From Verrucomicrobia bacterium UBA740 (lineage in GTDB: Bacteria > Verrucomicrobiota > Kiritimatiellia > RFP12 > UBA1067), in contig DBKW01000050.1 in NCBI GenBank assembly GCA_002298665.1, forward strand, positions 9,475-30,509: a DNA stretch of 21,035 nt. The letters run 5' to 3'. Below, in pieces: positions 5,866 through 13,176 of this stretch (the stretch's first letter is position 1; every line of letters begins with the position of its first letter). The position numbers and the translations under genes are program-made. The notes below the pieces were generated by a model, which saw only the letters and a program-made list of their open reading frames with translations, was not told where the DNA came from and did not search any database.

Positions 5866-5915
5866 TTTGCACGACAATCCAAATGAATGCAATCACCAAC
5901 CAAATAAGGAATAAT

Positions 5916-7322
5916 ATGCTCAATAAATTATTCAAGCTCGACGAAAACAAGACATCCGTGAAGACGGAACTCGTGGCGGGTCTGACGACCTTCATGACGA
6001 TGGCGTACATCCTCGCCGTGAACCCGAACATCCTGTCCATCGCGGGCATACCGCGCGGCGGCGTTTTCGTCGCGACGTGTCTGGCGGCGTTCGTGGGGAC
6101 GGTTCTCATGGCGTGCATGTCGAACTATCCGTTCGCGCTCGCGCCGGGCATGGGCCTCAACGCGTTCATGACGTTTGGCGTGTGTCTGGGGATGGGCTAC
6201 AGCTGGCAATTCGCGCTGTTGGCGGTGTTTGTGGAAGGGCTTGTCTTCCTGGCCCTGTCGCTGACGCCCGTGAGAGAGGCGATTTTCAACTGCATTCCGT
6301 TTTCCCTGAAGAAGGCGGTGGCGGCGGGCATCGGCCTTTTCATCTGCTTCATCGCGCTGCAGACCTCGAAGATCATCGTGAACAACGACGCGGTCCTCGT
6401 GGGACTGGTCAGCTTCAAGAACGCCGCGTTCCACACACAGGGAATCTGCGCGCTTTTGGCGATAATCGGCACGTTTTTGACGGGTGTCATGATGACGAAG
6501 GGCGTCAAGGGCGCGATTCTCTACGGCATCTTCCTCACGTGGGGCCTCGGGATGGTCTGCCAGGCGACGGGAATCTACGTGCCGGACGCCGCGACGGGCT
6601 ACTTCTCGCTCTACCCGTCCCTGACGTTCGACGGGATTTCCAACTCCTTCAAGGAATTCGGCACGACGGTCGGCGCGGTGTTCGATCCGGCCGGCTGGAC
6701 GCACAAGGGCGACGCGAAAGTCGGCTGGGATCTCGTGAAGGGCCTGGACTTCTTCGTGGTCATGTTCGCCTTCTTCTTCGTGGATCTCTTCGACACGCTC
6801 GGCACGCTCATCGGCGTTTCGATGAAGGGCGGCTTCCTGACGAAGGAAGGCAAACTGCCGCGGATTTCGGGCGCGCTCTGCGCGGACGCGATCGCCACGT
6901 CGGTGGGCGCGGTTTTCGGCACTTCCACCACGACGACCTACGTGGAGTCCGCCTCGGGCGTCATGGTCGGCGGCCGGACGGGTCTGACGGCGCTGACGAC
7001 GGCGTTCCTTTTCCTCGCGGCGATCGTTTTCGCGCCGATTTTCCTGGCCGTCCCGGGTTTCGCGACGACCCCCGCGCTCATCATCGTGGGCTACCTGATG
7101 CTCTCCTCCATCGCGGAAATCGATTTCAAGGACCCGAGCGAGTCGATTCCGGCGTTTTTGACGGTGGCGATCATGCCGTTCTCGTATTCGATCTCGGACG
7201 GCATCATGGCGGGCATCATCAGCTACACGTTCATCAACCTCCTCAGCGGCAAGGCGAAGAAGGTGCATCCGATCATGTACATCCTGACGGTCCTCTTCAT
7301 CGCCAAGTACGCGTTCATGTAA
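5916..7322 (+). CDS. AzgA/PbuG-type purine nucleobase permease (NCS2 superfamily)
   Basis: Inner-membrane proton symporter family for adenine, guanine and hypoxanthine. From the ATG at 5916 it has 468 residues, MLNKLFKLDENKTSVKTELV. Family marks are the N-terminal AGLTTFMTMAYILAVNP block, APGMGLNAFMTFGVCLGMGYSW, the FVDLFDTLGTLIGV segment and FGTSTTTTYVESASGV, the substrate-site region of AzgA-type carriers. About 12-14 hydrophobic segments span the protein. An ATG at 5883 is in frame, but AAGGA (5907-5911) sits correctly only for 5916. An mscS gene follows after 27 bp and a UraA-type permease 1 bp after that, so the three are probably co-transcribed. Which purine it carries cannot be read from sequence. 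Confidence 0.9.
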   Translation: MLNKLFKLDENKTSVKTELVAGLTTFMTMAYILAVNPNILSIAGIPRGGVFVATCLAAFVGTVLMACMSNYPFALAPGMGLNAFMTFGVCLGMGYSWQFALLAVFVEGLVFLALSLTPVREAIFNCIPFSLKKAVAAGIGLFICFIALQTSKIIVNNDAVLVGLVSFKNAAFHTQGICALLAIIGTFLTGVMMTKGVKGAILYGIFLTWGLGMVCQATGIYVPDAATGYFSLYPSLTFDGISNSFKEFGTTVGAVFDPAGWTHKGDAKVGWDLVKGLDFFVVMFAFFFVDLFDTLGTLIGVSMKGGFLTKEGKLPRISGALCADAIATSVGAVFGTSTTTTYVESASGVMVGGRTGLTALTTAFLFLAAIVFAPIFLAVPGFATTPALIIVGYLMLSSIAEIDFKDPSESIPAFLTVAIMPFSYSISDGIMAGIISYTFINLLSGKAKKVHPIMYILTVLFIAKYAFM

Positions 7323-7349
7323 AATCCGGGGCCGGAAGGAGCGGAGAGA

Positions 7350-8213
7350 ATGGCCGGGAAAGCGCGCGCGGTTCTGGATAGCCTCCTGCACTGGATGCGG
7401 GAGACGGGGTTTGACTATGCGACCGACCTGGTCGCCGCGCTCGTCATTCTCGCCGCCGGTGCCTGCGCGATAAAGGTTCTTTCGAGCCTGCTGCGCAAAG
7501 GGCTGAACCGCACGGACGAACGCCATGCGCTCGCGGTGCGGTTTATCGTTTCCGTCATCGTGAAGTCCGCCTGGGCGGTGCTGATCGTGGTGGTTCTGGG
7601 CAAGCTGGGGGTCAACGTCGGCCCCCTGATCGCCGGTCTCGGCGTGACGGGGTTCATTCTGGGGTTCGCCTTCCAGGAGTCGCTCGGCAGCCTCGCGAGC
7701 GGACTCATGATCGCCCTGAACGAACCGTTCAAGGTGGGGGACTATGTGGCCGTCGGGGGATACGAGGGCACGGTCCTCCAGCTGGACATGATGGCCGTCA
7801 CCCTCGCGACGCCCGACAACCGGCGCATCACGATCCCCAACAAGTCCGCCTGGGGGACGCCGATCGTCAACTATTCGGCGCTGCCCCTGCGGCGGGTGGA
7901 CCTCACAATGGGCGTTTCCTACGATACGTCCATTCCGTTTGCAAGGGAAACGGCCCTCGCCGCCCTCGCGGCGGTTCCCGGCGTTCTGGCCGACCCCGCC
8001 CCCACGGCGGAAGTGAAATCGTTCGACGACAGCGCCATTACCCTCGCGATAAGGGGGTGGGTCGCGAATGCGGACTACTGGCGCGTCTACTATGCCGCGT
8101 CGCAGTCCCTGAAGGAGGCTTTCGACAAGGCGGGAATCGACATTCCCTTCCCGCAGATGGACGTGCGGCTGGTCGCTGGGAATGCCCCGCAAAACAATGT
8201 AAAAGGAAAATAA
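7350..8213 (+). CDS. mscS: MscS-family small mechanosensitive channel
   Basis: Homo-oligomeric inner-membrane channel that opens under membrane tension to release solutes. The 287 residues match the small MscS class (E. coli MscS has 286). TM1 is about residues 25-45, TM2 about 64-84 and TM3 about 90-125. The pore helix reads GLGVTGFILGFAFQESLGSL, followed by ASGLMIALNEPFKVGDYV and the beta domain (TIPNKSAWGTPIVNYS). AAGGAG (7336-7341) lies 8 nt before the ATG. It is placed between two nucleobase permeases; the role of that placement is not evident. It ends 1 nt before the next ATG, whose ribosome-binding site lies inside its last codons, so the two may be translationally coupled. Confidence 0.94.
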   Translation: MAGKARAVLDSLLHWMRETGFDYATDLVAALVILAAGACAIKVLSSLLRKGLNRTDERHALAVRFIVSVIVKSAWAVLIVVVLGKLGVNVGPLIAGLGVTGFILGFAFQESLGSLASGLMIALNEPFKVGDYVAVGGYEGTVLQLDMMAVTLATPDNRRITIPNKSAWGTPIVNYSALPLRRVDLTMGVSYDTSIPFARETALAALAAVPGVLADPAPTAEVKSFDDSAITLAIRGWVANADYWRVYYAASQSLKEAFDKAGIDIPFPQMDVRLVAGNAPQNNVKGK

Positions 8214-8214
8214 A

Positions 8215-9633
8215 ATGGCAAAAGAAACCAAAAAAGAGATTCCGGCCGAGGGCGTCTACGATGCGCGGCAGTTGGGTTATCCGCGCATGGCGGTGCTGGG
8301 CGTCCAGCACCTCTTCGCGATGTTCGGGGCGACGGTGCTCGTTCCGCTTCTGACGGGGCTTTCCGTTTCGTCCACCTTGCTTTTCGCGGGATTGGGCACG
8401 CTCCTCTTCCACCTCGTCACCAAACGCATCGTCCCCGCCTTCCTGGGCAGTTCGTTCGCGTTCCTCGCGGGCTATTTCGCCTTGACGGGCATGAAGGGCG
8501 GCATGTGGGAAGGGCTCTCGAAGACGGAACTTCTCGCCTACGCCTCGGTCGGCGTGGTGGTGGCGGGTCTGATCTACGCCATCTGCGCCGGCGTCGTGAA
8601 ATCCGTCGGGGTCAAGCGCGTGATGCGGTTTTTCCCGCCGGTGGTGACGGGTCCGATCATCATCGGCATCGGTCTGGTTCTCTCGCCGGTGGCGGTGAAC
8701 AGCGCCTCGACCTGCTGGCCGGTGGCGCTCGCGGGCATTTTCGCGGTGCTGGCCGCGGCGATTTTCGGGCGGGGCATGGTCAAGATCGTGCCGATTCTGA
8801 TCGGCGTGCTCGTCAGCTATGCGGTCGCGTTCGGGTACTGCAACGTCCTGAAGATGGGTCCGGCCATCGACTTCTCGCACATCGCCGCGGCGCCCTGGGT
8901 GGGGTGGCCCGTCCATCTGAACGAGACGGTGTTCCCGATCCTGGCCAAAGCCGGGGACAATCTCGGGCGCATCGTGAGCGCCATCCTGATCGTGGCGCCG
9001 CTTTCCGCCGCGACGATGATGGAGCACGTGGGGGACATTTCGGCGATCAGCTCGACGGTCAAGCGCAATTTCTTCGCCAATCCCGGCCTGCACCGCACAC
9101 TTCTGGGCGACGGCATCGCCACGAGCCTCGCGGCGCTTTTCGGGGCCCCGGCCAACACGACCTACGGCGAGAACACGGGCGTCCTGTCCCTTTCGCGTGT
9201 CTACGACCCGCGCGTCATCCGGATTGCCGCGATATTGGCGATCGTCCTCGCGTTCTGCCCCAAATTCGCCGCAGTGATCACGACGTTGCCGGCGGCGACG
9301 ATCGGCGGCGTCTCGTTCGTCCTCTACGGTATGATTTCGGCCGTGGGCGTGCGGAATCTCGTGGAGCACCAGGTGGACTTCTCCAAGCCGCGCAACATGC
9401 TCATCTGCGCGATTTCCATCGTCTGCACGCTCGGCATCAGCTTCTCCAAAGCAGGCGCGATCTCGTTCGAGGTCGGGAGCGTGCATCTTTCGCTTTCCGG
9501 GCTCGCGATCGGCGCGCTGATGGGCATCTTCCTCAACGCCATCCTGCCCGGGAAAGACTACGATTTCTCCGAGAAGGAGCCGAACATCAAGGACGCGGAA
9601 CGCTTTGGCGGCGTCCCGGACCGGGCGGAATAG
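8215..9633 (+). CDS. UraA-type nucleobase permease (NCS2, uracil/xanthine family)
   Basis: Proton-coupled carrier in the inner membrane, most like uracil permease UraA. 472 residues, MAKETKKEIPAEGVYDARQL. Family marks are LGVQHLFAMFGATVLVPLLTG near the N-terminus, FLGSSFAFLAG, MMEHVGDISAIS (the Glu/His-Gly-Asp motif that binds substrate in TM8) and GAPANTTYGENTGVLSLSRV (TM10). AAGGAAA (8203-8209) lies in the end of mscS. With upp nearby, uracil is the likeliest substrate, which is inference. The last gene of the azgA-mscS-uraA run; a structured hairpin at 9680-9721 follows. Confidence 0.92.
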   Translation: MAKETKKEIPAEGVYDARQLGYPRMAVLGVQHLFAMFGATVLVPLLTGLSVSSTLLFAGLGTLLFHLVTKRIVPAFLGSSFAFLAGYFALTGMKGGMWEGLSKTELLAYASVGVVVAGLIYAICAGVVKSVGVKRVMRFFPPVVTGPIIIGIGLVLSPVAVNSASTCWPVALAGIFAVLAAAIFGRGMVKIVPILIGVLVSYAVAFGYCNVLKMGPAIDFSHIAAAPWVGWPVHLNETVFPILAKAGDNLGRIVSAILIVAPLSAATMMEHVGDISAISSTVKRNFFANPGLHRTLLGDGIATSLAALFGAPANTTYGENTGVLSLSRVYDPRVIRIAAILAIVLAFCPKFAAVITTLPAATIGGVSFVLYGMISAVGVRNLVEHQVDFSKPRNMLICAISIVCTLGISFSKAGAISFEVGSVHLSLSGLAIGALMGIFLNAILPGKDYDFSEKEPNIKDAERFGGVPDRAE

Positions 9634-9679
9634 TCCGGGGCGTCCGCGGACTCCGGAACAAATCCCCACGGGGGAAAAG

Positions 9680-9721
9680 CAAAACACTACGGGGATTTGC
9701 GGAAAACCCCGTAGTGTTTTG
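9680..9721. repeat. 42-nt structured intergenic repeat, copy 2
   Basis: Perfect 15-bp stem CAAAACACTACGGGG (9680-9694) / CCCCGTAGTGTTTTG (9707-9721), 12-nt loop ATTTGCGGAAAA. It differs from copy 1 (3931-3972) at stem positions 1, 7 and 9 with both strands changed, and at position 11, where a wobble becomes a C-G pair. It lies 46 nt after the permease stop codon and could act as a bidirectional terminator, given A4/T4 at the stem base. An upstream AAATCCCC (9659-9666) could pair with GGGGATTT (9691-9698) as an alternative. Confidence 0.8.
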
Positions 9722-9821
9722 TCCGGGAGGGTGGTCCGACCGGGCGGGGACGGTGCCTTTTCCCGTAAGGCGAGACAAGTCGGACCAAAACGCGAAAAAC
9801 GGCGATTTTCAAAGAACGCTA

Positions 9822-9850
9822 TTGGATACGCGTGCATTTTATGTTATAAT
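9822..9850 (+). promoter_or_regulatory. Candidate promoter of the oadA-polA gene run
   Basis: Extended -10 TGTTATAAT (9842-9850) with a 17-bp spacer to a weak -35 TTGGAT (9822-9827). The start would be near 9857, leaving a leader of about 44 nt. The preceding stretch 9634-9821 contains only the structured repeat and no gene I can support. Confidence 0.55.
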
Positions 9851-9900
9851 AGTCGTATAAGCAGCAGGACGGGGCATGCAGCCCCACTAAAGAGAACGAT

Positions 9901-11598
9901 ATGGAAAAGAACAAAAAGAAAATTCGTATTACCGACACGACACTTCGTGACGCGCACCAGTCTTTGTGGGCGACGCGGATGCGTACGGACGATATTCTCA
10001 AAATCGCGTCCGAGATCGACGATGCGGGTTACTATTCTTTGGAATGTTGGGGCGGCGCCACGTTCGACGTGTGCATGCGCTTTCTGCGCGAAAATCCCTG
10101 GGAACGTCTGCGCCAGATCAAGGCGGTGTGCAAGAAGACGCCGCTCCAGATGCTCCTGCGCGGCCAGAACATCCTCGGCTACAAGCATTATCCGGACGAC
10201 ATCGTGGACCGTTTCGTGGCGCTCGCGTGCGAAAACGGCATGGACATCTTCCGCGTGTTCGACGCGCTGAACGACCCGCGCAACCTGGAGCAGGCCATCC
10301 GCAGCGTGAAGAAGTGGGGCGGCCACGCGCAGGGCACGATCTGCTACACGACCTCGCCGGTGCATACGGTCGCCAAATACGTGGAACTCGCCAAGGAGCA
10401 GGAGGCGATGGGCATCGACTCGCTGTGCATCAAGGATATGGCGGGCATCCTGACCCCGGGCGCGGCGCGCGAACTTATCGCGGCGCTCCGCAAGGCGCTC
10501 CCCGAAATGCCCATCCAGGTCCACTCCCACATGACGAGCGGCATGGCCGCGGCCATGTACCTGGCCGCCGCGGAAGCCGGCGCGGGCTGTCTGGACTGCG
10601 CGATTTCGACGATGAGCTCCTTCTCCAGCCAGCCGCCGACGGAAAGCATCGTCGCGATGCTGGAGTCCGAAGGCTTCGACACGGGCCTGGACCTGAAAAA
10701 ACTCGCAAAAATCAACGCGTACTTCAAGGAACTCAAGAAAACACGCCAGCCGGCCTCCTCGCGCAAGGTCGAGCCGGTGGACGCGGGCGTGCTGATCCAC
10801 GCGATTCCCGGCGGCATGATCTCGAACCTGCGCTCCCAGCTCGCCCAGCAGGACGCGCTGGACCGCCTGGGCGAGGTTCTGGAAGAGCTCCCCAAGACGC
10901 GCGCCGACATGGGCTATCCGCCGCTCGTGACGCCGACCTCCCAGATCGTGGGCGTGCAGAGCGTGCTGAACGTGCTTTCGGGCAAGCGGTATTCGATGAT
11001 CACCGACGAGACGAAGCACTATGCCGCGGGCTACTACGGGCGCACCCCCGCACCAATCGAACCCGAACTGCGCAAGAAACTGTGCGGCGACCTCGAGCCG
11101 ATCACGTGCCGTCCGGCGGACCTTCTGAAGCCCGGTCTCGTGGCCGCGGCGGACGCGATCCCGGCCGGCCTCATCCACGCCGAAGAGGACATCCTTTCCT
11201 ATGCGCTCTTCCCTGAAGTCGCCCTCGGGTACTTCAAGTGGCGCAATACGGACCCCGCGAAGCGCGACCCCATCCCGGCCGACGTCGAACAGGCGAAAGC
11301 CGCGGCGGAAGCGCCGGCGGCAGCGCCTGCCGCGAAAAACGCCGCGCCCGCGGCGAACATTCCCGCCGGCACGCCCGTCGTCGCGCCGCTGAACGGGACC
11401 TTCTACCGCAGCGACGCGCCCGGCAAGGCCCCCCTGGCGGCGGACGGTGCCGCGGTCAAGGCGGGCGAGGCGGTATGCGTCGTCGAGGCGATGAAACTTT
11501 TCAATCCGATCAAGGCTCCGGCCGCCGGCAAGATCACGTTCCTTGTCGAGCACGGAAAACCTGTGACGAAGGGACAGGCAATCGCCGTGATTGCTTAA
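9901..11598 (+). CDS. oadA: Oxaloacetate decarboxylase alpha / pyruvate carboxylase B-type biotin carboxyltransferase
   Basis: Moves CO2 between biotin and a 2-oxoacid (oxaloacetate/pyruvate). 565 residues. The carboxyltransferase barrel starts RITDTTLRDAHQSL; metal ligands are D17, H208 and H210 (HSHMTSG) and the reactive lysine is K178 (CIKDMAG), the same positions as in known OadA. A conserved PYC_OADA-type domain follows, then an Ala/Pro linker (about 460-480), then a biotinyl domain with EAMKL, biotin on K532. That domain reads APLNGTFYRSDAPGKAPLA, which resembles the thumb-bearing AccB/BCCP type more than a usual OadA tail. No beta/gamma membrane subunits and no biotin carboxylase gene lie nearby, so decarboxylase and carboxylase roles cannot be separated. 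First gene of a long plus-strand run. Confidence 0.88.
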   Translation: MEKNKKKIRITDTTLRDAHQSLWATRMRTDDILKIASEIDDAGYYSLECWGGATFDVCMRFLRENPWERLRQIKAVCKKTPLQMLLRGQNILGYKHYPDDIVDRFVALACENGMDIFRVFDALNDPRNLEQAIRSVKKWGGHAQGTICYTTSPVHTVAKYVELAKEQEAMGIDSLCIKDMAGILTPGAARELIAALRKALPEMPIQVHSHMTSGMAAAMYLAAAEAGAGCLDCAISTMSSFSSQPPTESIVAMLESEGFDTGLDLKKLAKINAYFKELKKTRQPASSRKVEPVDAGVLIHAIPGGMISNLRSQLAQQDALDRLGEVLEELPKTRADMGYPPLVTPTSQIVGVQSVLNVLSGKRYSMITDETKHYAAGYYGRTPAPIEPELRKKLCGDLEPITCRPADLLKPGLVAAADAIPAGLIHAEEDILSYALFPEVALGYFKWRNTDPAKRDPIPADVEQAKAAAEAPAAAPAAKNAAPAANIPAGTPVVAPLNGTFYRSDAPGKAPLAADGAAVKAGEAVCVVEAMKLFNPIKAPAAGKITFLVEHGKPVTKGQAIAVIA

Positions 11599-11637
11599 AC
11601 AACGAAAGGGCGCGTGCCGCCAGAGAGGGTGTTGAAC

Positions 11638-13149
11638 ATGGAAAATGAGAGAGCGAAAAATCCGCGTATTCTTATTGTGACGCCTGAAATAACCTACCTG
11701 CCCGAGGGCATGGGGAACCTGGCGGGACGCATGTCCGCGAAAGCGGGCGGCATGGCCGACGTATCCGCGTCGCTCGTGGCGGCGCTGTACGAACTGGGGG
11801 CGGACGTCCACGTCGCCCTCCCGCACTACCGGCGCATGTTCCACGTCGAAACCGGCCAGCTCGTGGCGGACGAACTGCGCAAGTACAAGGCGCACCTTTC
11901 GGACGAGCGCATCCATCTGGCCGAGGACCGCTGCTTCTACTATCGCGACACGGTCTACGACCAGGGTGACGGGAACATGAAGCTCGCGCTTGCCTTTGAG
12001 CGCGAGGTCATCAATAACATCATACCGCGTGTGCAGCCCGACTTGATCCACTGCAACGACTGGATGACGGGCCTCATACCCGCCGCGGCCAGGCGGGAGG
12101 GGATTCCCTGCCTCTTCACGGTCCACAACATCCATACGCAGAAGGTCACCTTGGCGCGCATCGAGGACAGCGGAATCGACGCGGCGGAGTTTTGGCAGAA
12201 CCTCTACTATACGTACCCACCCTACAACTACGAGGAGTCGCGCAACAACAACCCCGTCGATTTGCAGGCCTCGGGTTGTTTCGCCGCGCACTTCATCAAC
12301 ACGGTGTCCCCGACCTTCCTGCAGGAAATCGTGAACGGTTGGTTTTCGTTCATCCCGGACTCGATCCGCAACGAAATCCGCAACAAGTACAACGCCGGGT
12401 GCGCCGTCGGCATCCTGAACGCGCCGGATGCCACGGACAACCCCGAGACGGACGAGAAGATCCCCTACCGCTACGGACCCGACAACCATTGGGAGATGAA
12501 GCGGCTCGACAAACTCGCGCTCCAAAAGGCGCTCGGGCTGGAGGAAAACGCCGACGCGCCGCTCTTTTTCTGGCCGTCGCGCCTGGACCCCGTGCAGAAG
12601 GGTCCGCAACTGCTGACGGACATCACCTTCAAGTTCCTGGACAAGTATGCCAAGGAAGGGGCGCAGATCGCCGTCATCGCCAACGGTGCCTACCAGAAGC
12701 CTTTCCGCGACATCCAGGCGTTGCACGGACTCTCCAAGCGCCTGGCGGTGCACGACTTCGACGGACGCCTGTCGCAACTCGGATTCGCCGCGAGCGATTT
12801 CATGCTGATGCCGTCGCTTTTCGAGCCGTGCGGCCTGCCCCAGATGCAGGCGCCGATCTACGGGTCGCTCGCCGTCGTGCACAACACCGGCGGGCTGCAC
12901 GATACGGTCGAACCCCTCGATTGGGAGAAGTCCACCGGCAACGGCTTCCGGTTCGACACGTACGATTCGAACGGACTCTTCTGGGCGATGGACCAGGCGA
13001 TGGAATTCTTCCGTCAGCCGCGCGAAATCCGCGAACGCGAAGTGGCGCGCATCATGCGGGAGTCCATCAAGCGTTTCAGCCACGAGGCTTGCGCGAAGGA
13101 ATACATCAAACTCTACGAAAAGATGCTCGACCGTCCGCTCGTCAAATAA
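11638..13149 (+). CDS. glgA: Glycogen/starch synthase, GT5 family
   Basis: Adds glucose from ADP- or UDP-glucose to growing alpha-1,4-glucan. 503 residues, MENERAKNPRILIVTPEITY. The sugar-nucleotide loop is KAGGMADV with K35 (KTGGLADV in E. coli), preceded by an extra segment (YLPEGMGNLAGRMSA). Later blocks are FTVHNIHTQ, FINTVSPTFLQEI, PSRLDPVQKGPQLL and the C-terminal MPSLFEPCGLPQMQAPIYGS with the catalytic Glu, then NTGGLHDTVEP. The usual NGID motif is NAPD here. I chose the ATG at 11638 over the in-frame GTG at 11614 because GAGAGGG (11623-11629) is properly spaced only for 11638. It follows oadA by 39 bp and precedes nadE by 27 bp. No other glg gene is present. Confidence 0.9.
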   Translation: MENERAKNPRILIVTPEITYLPEGMGNLAGRMSAKAGGMADVSASLVAALYELGADVHVALPHYRRMFHVETGQLVADELRKYKAHLSDERIHLAEDRCFYYRDTVYDQGDGNMKLALAFEREVINNIIPRVQPDLIHCNDWMTGLIPAAARREGIPCLFTVHNIHTQKVTLARIEDSGIDAAEFWQNLYYTYPPYNYEESRNNNPVDLQASGCFAAHFINTVSPTFLQEIVNGWFSFIPDSIRNEIRNKYNAGCAVGILNAPDATDNPETDEKIPYRYGPDNHWEMKRLDKLALQKALGLEENADAPLFFWPSRLDPVQKGPQLLTDITFKFLDKYAKEGAQIAVIANGAYQKPFRDIQALHGLSKRLAVHDFDGRLSQLGFAASDFMLMPSLFEPCGLPQMQAPIYGSLAVVHNTGGLHDTVEPLDWEKSTGNGFRFDTYDSNGLFWAMDQAMEFFRQPREIREREVARIMRESIKRFSHEACAKEYIKLYEKMLDRPLVK

Positions 13150-13176
13150 GCGGGCGGAAGCAGGAATTCACGAAAC

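Noticed and set aside
5883..5885. Upstream ATG as the start of the purine permease
   Set aside because: No ribosome-binding site; the ATG at 5916 has AAGGA correctly spaced and matches the family N-terminus.
5928..8231. A 767-codon minus-strand open frame opposite the purine permease and mscS genes
   Set aside because: Shadow of GC-biased codons in real membrane-protein genes; Arg/His-rich low-complexity translation.
8038..9837. A 599-codon minus-strand open frame opposite the UraA-type permease
   Set aside because: Same shadow pattern; it also reads through the structured repeat at 9680-9721.
11837..11852. TGTTCCACGTCGAAAC in glgA as a fourth parS
   Set aside because: Only 13 of 16 positions match and the palindrome is broken; it encodes an ordinary MFHVET stretch of GlgA.
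9844..13083. A 1079-codon open frame on the minus strand opposite oadA and glgA
   Set aside because: It is antisense to two well-matched genes, is Arg/Asp/His-rich in the manner of shadow frames in GC-rich DNA, and shows no domain.
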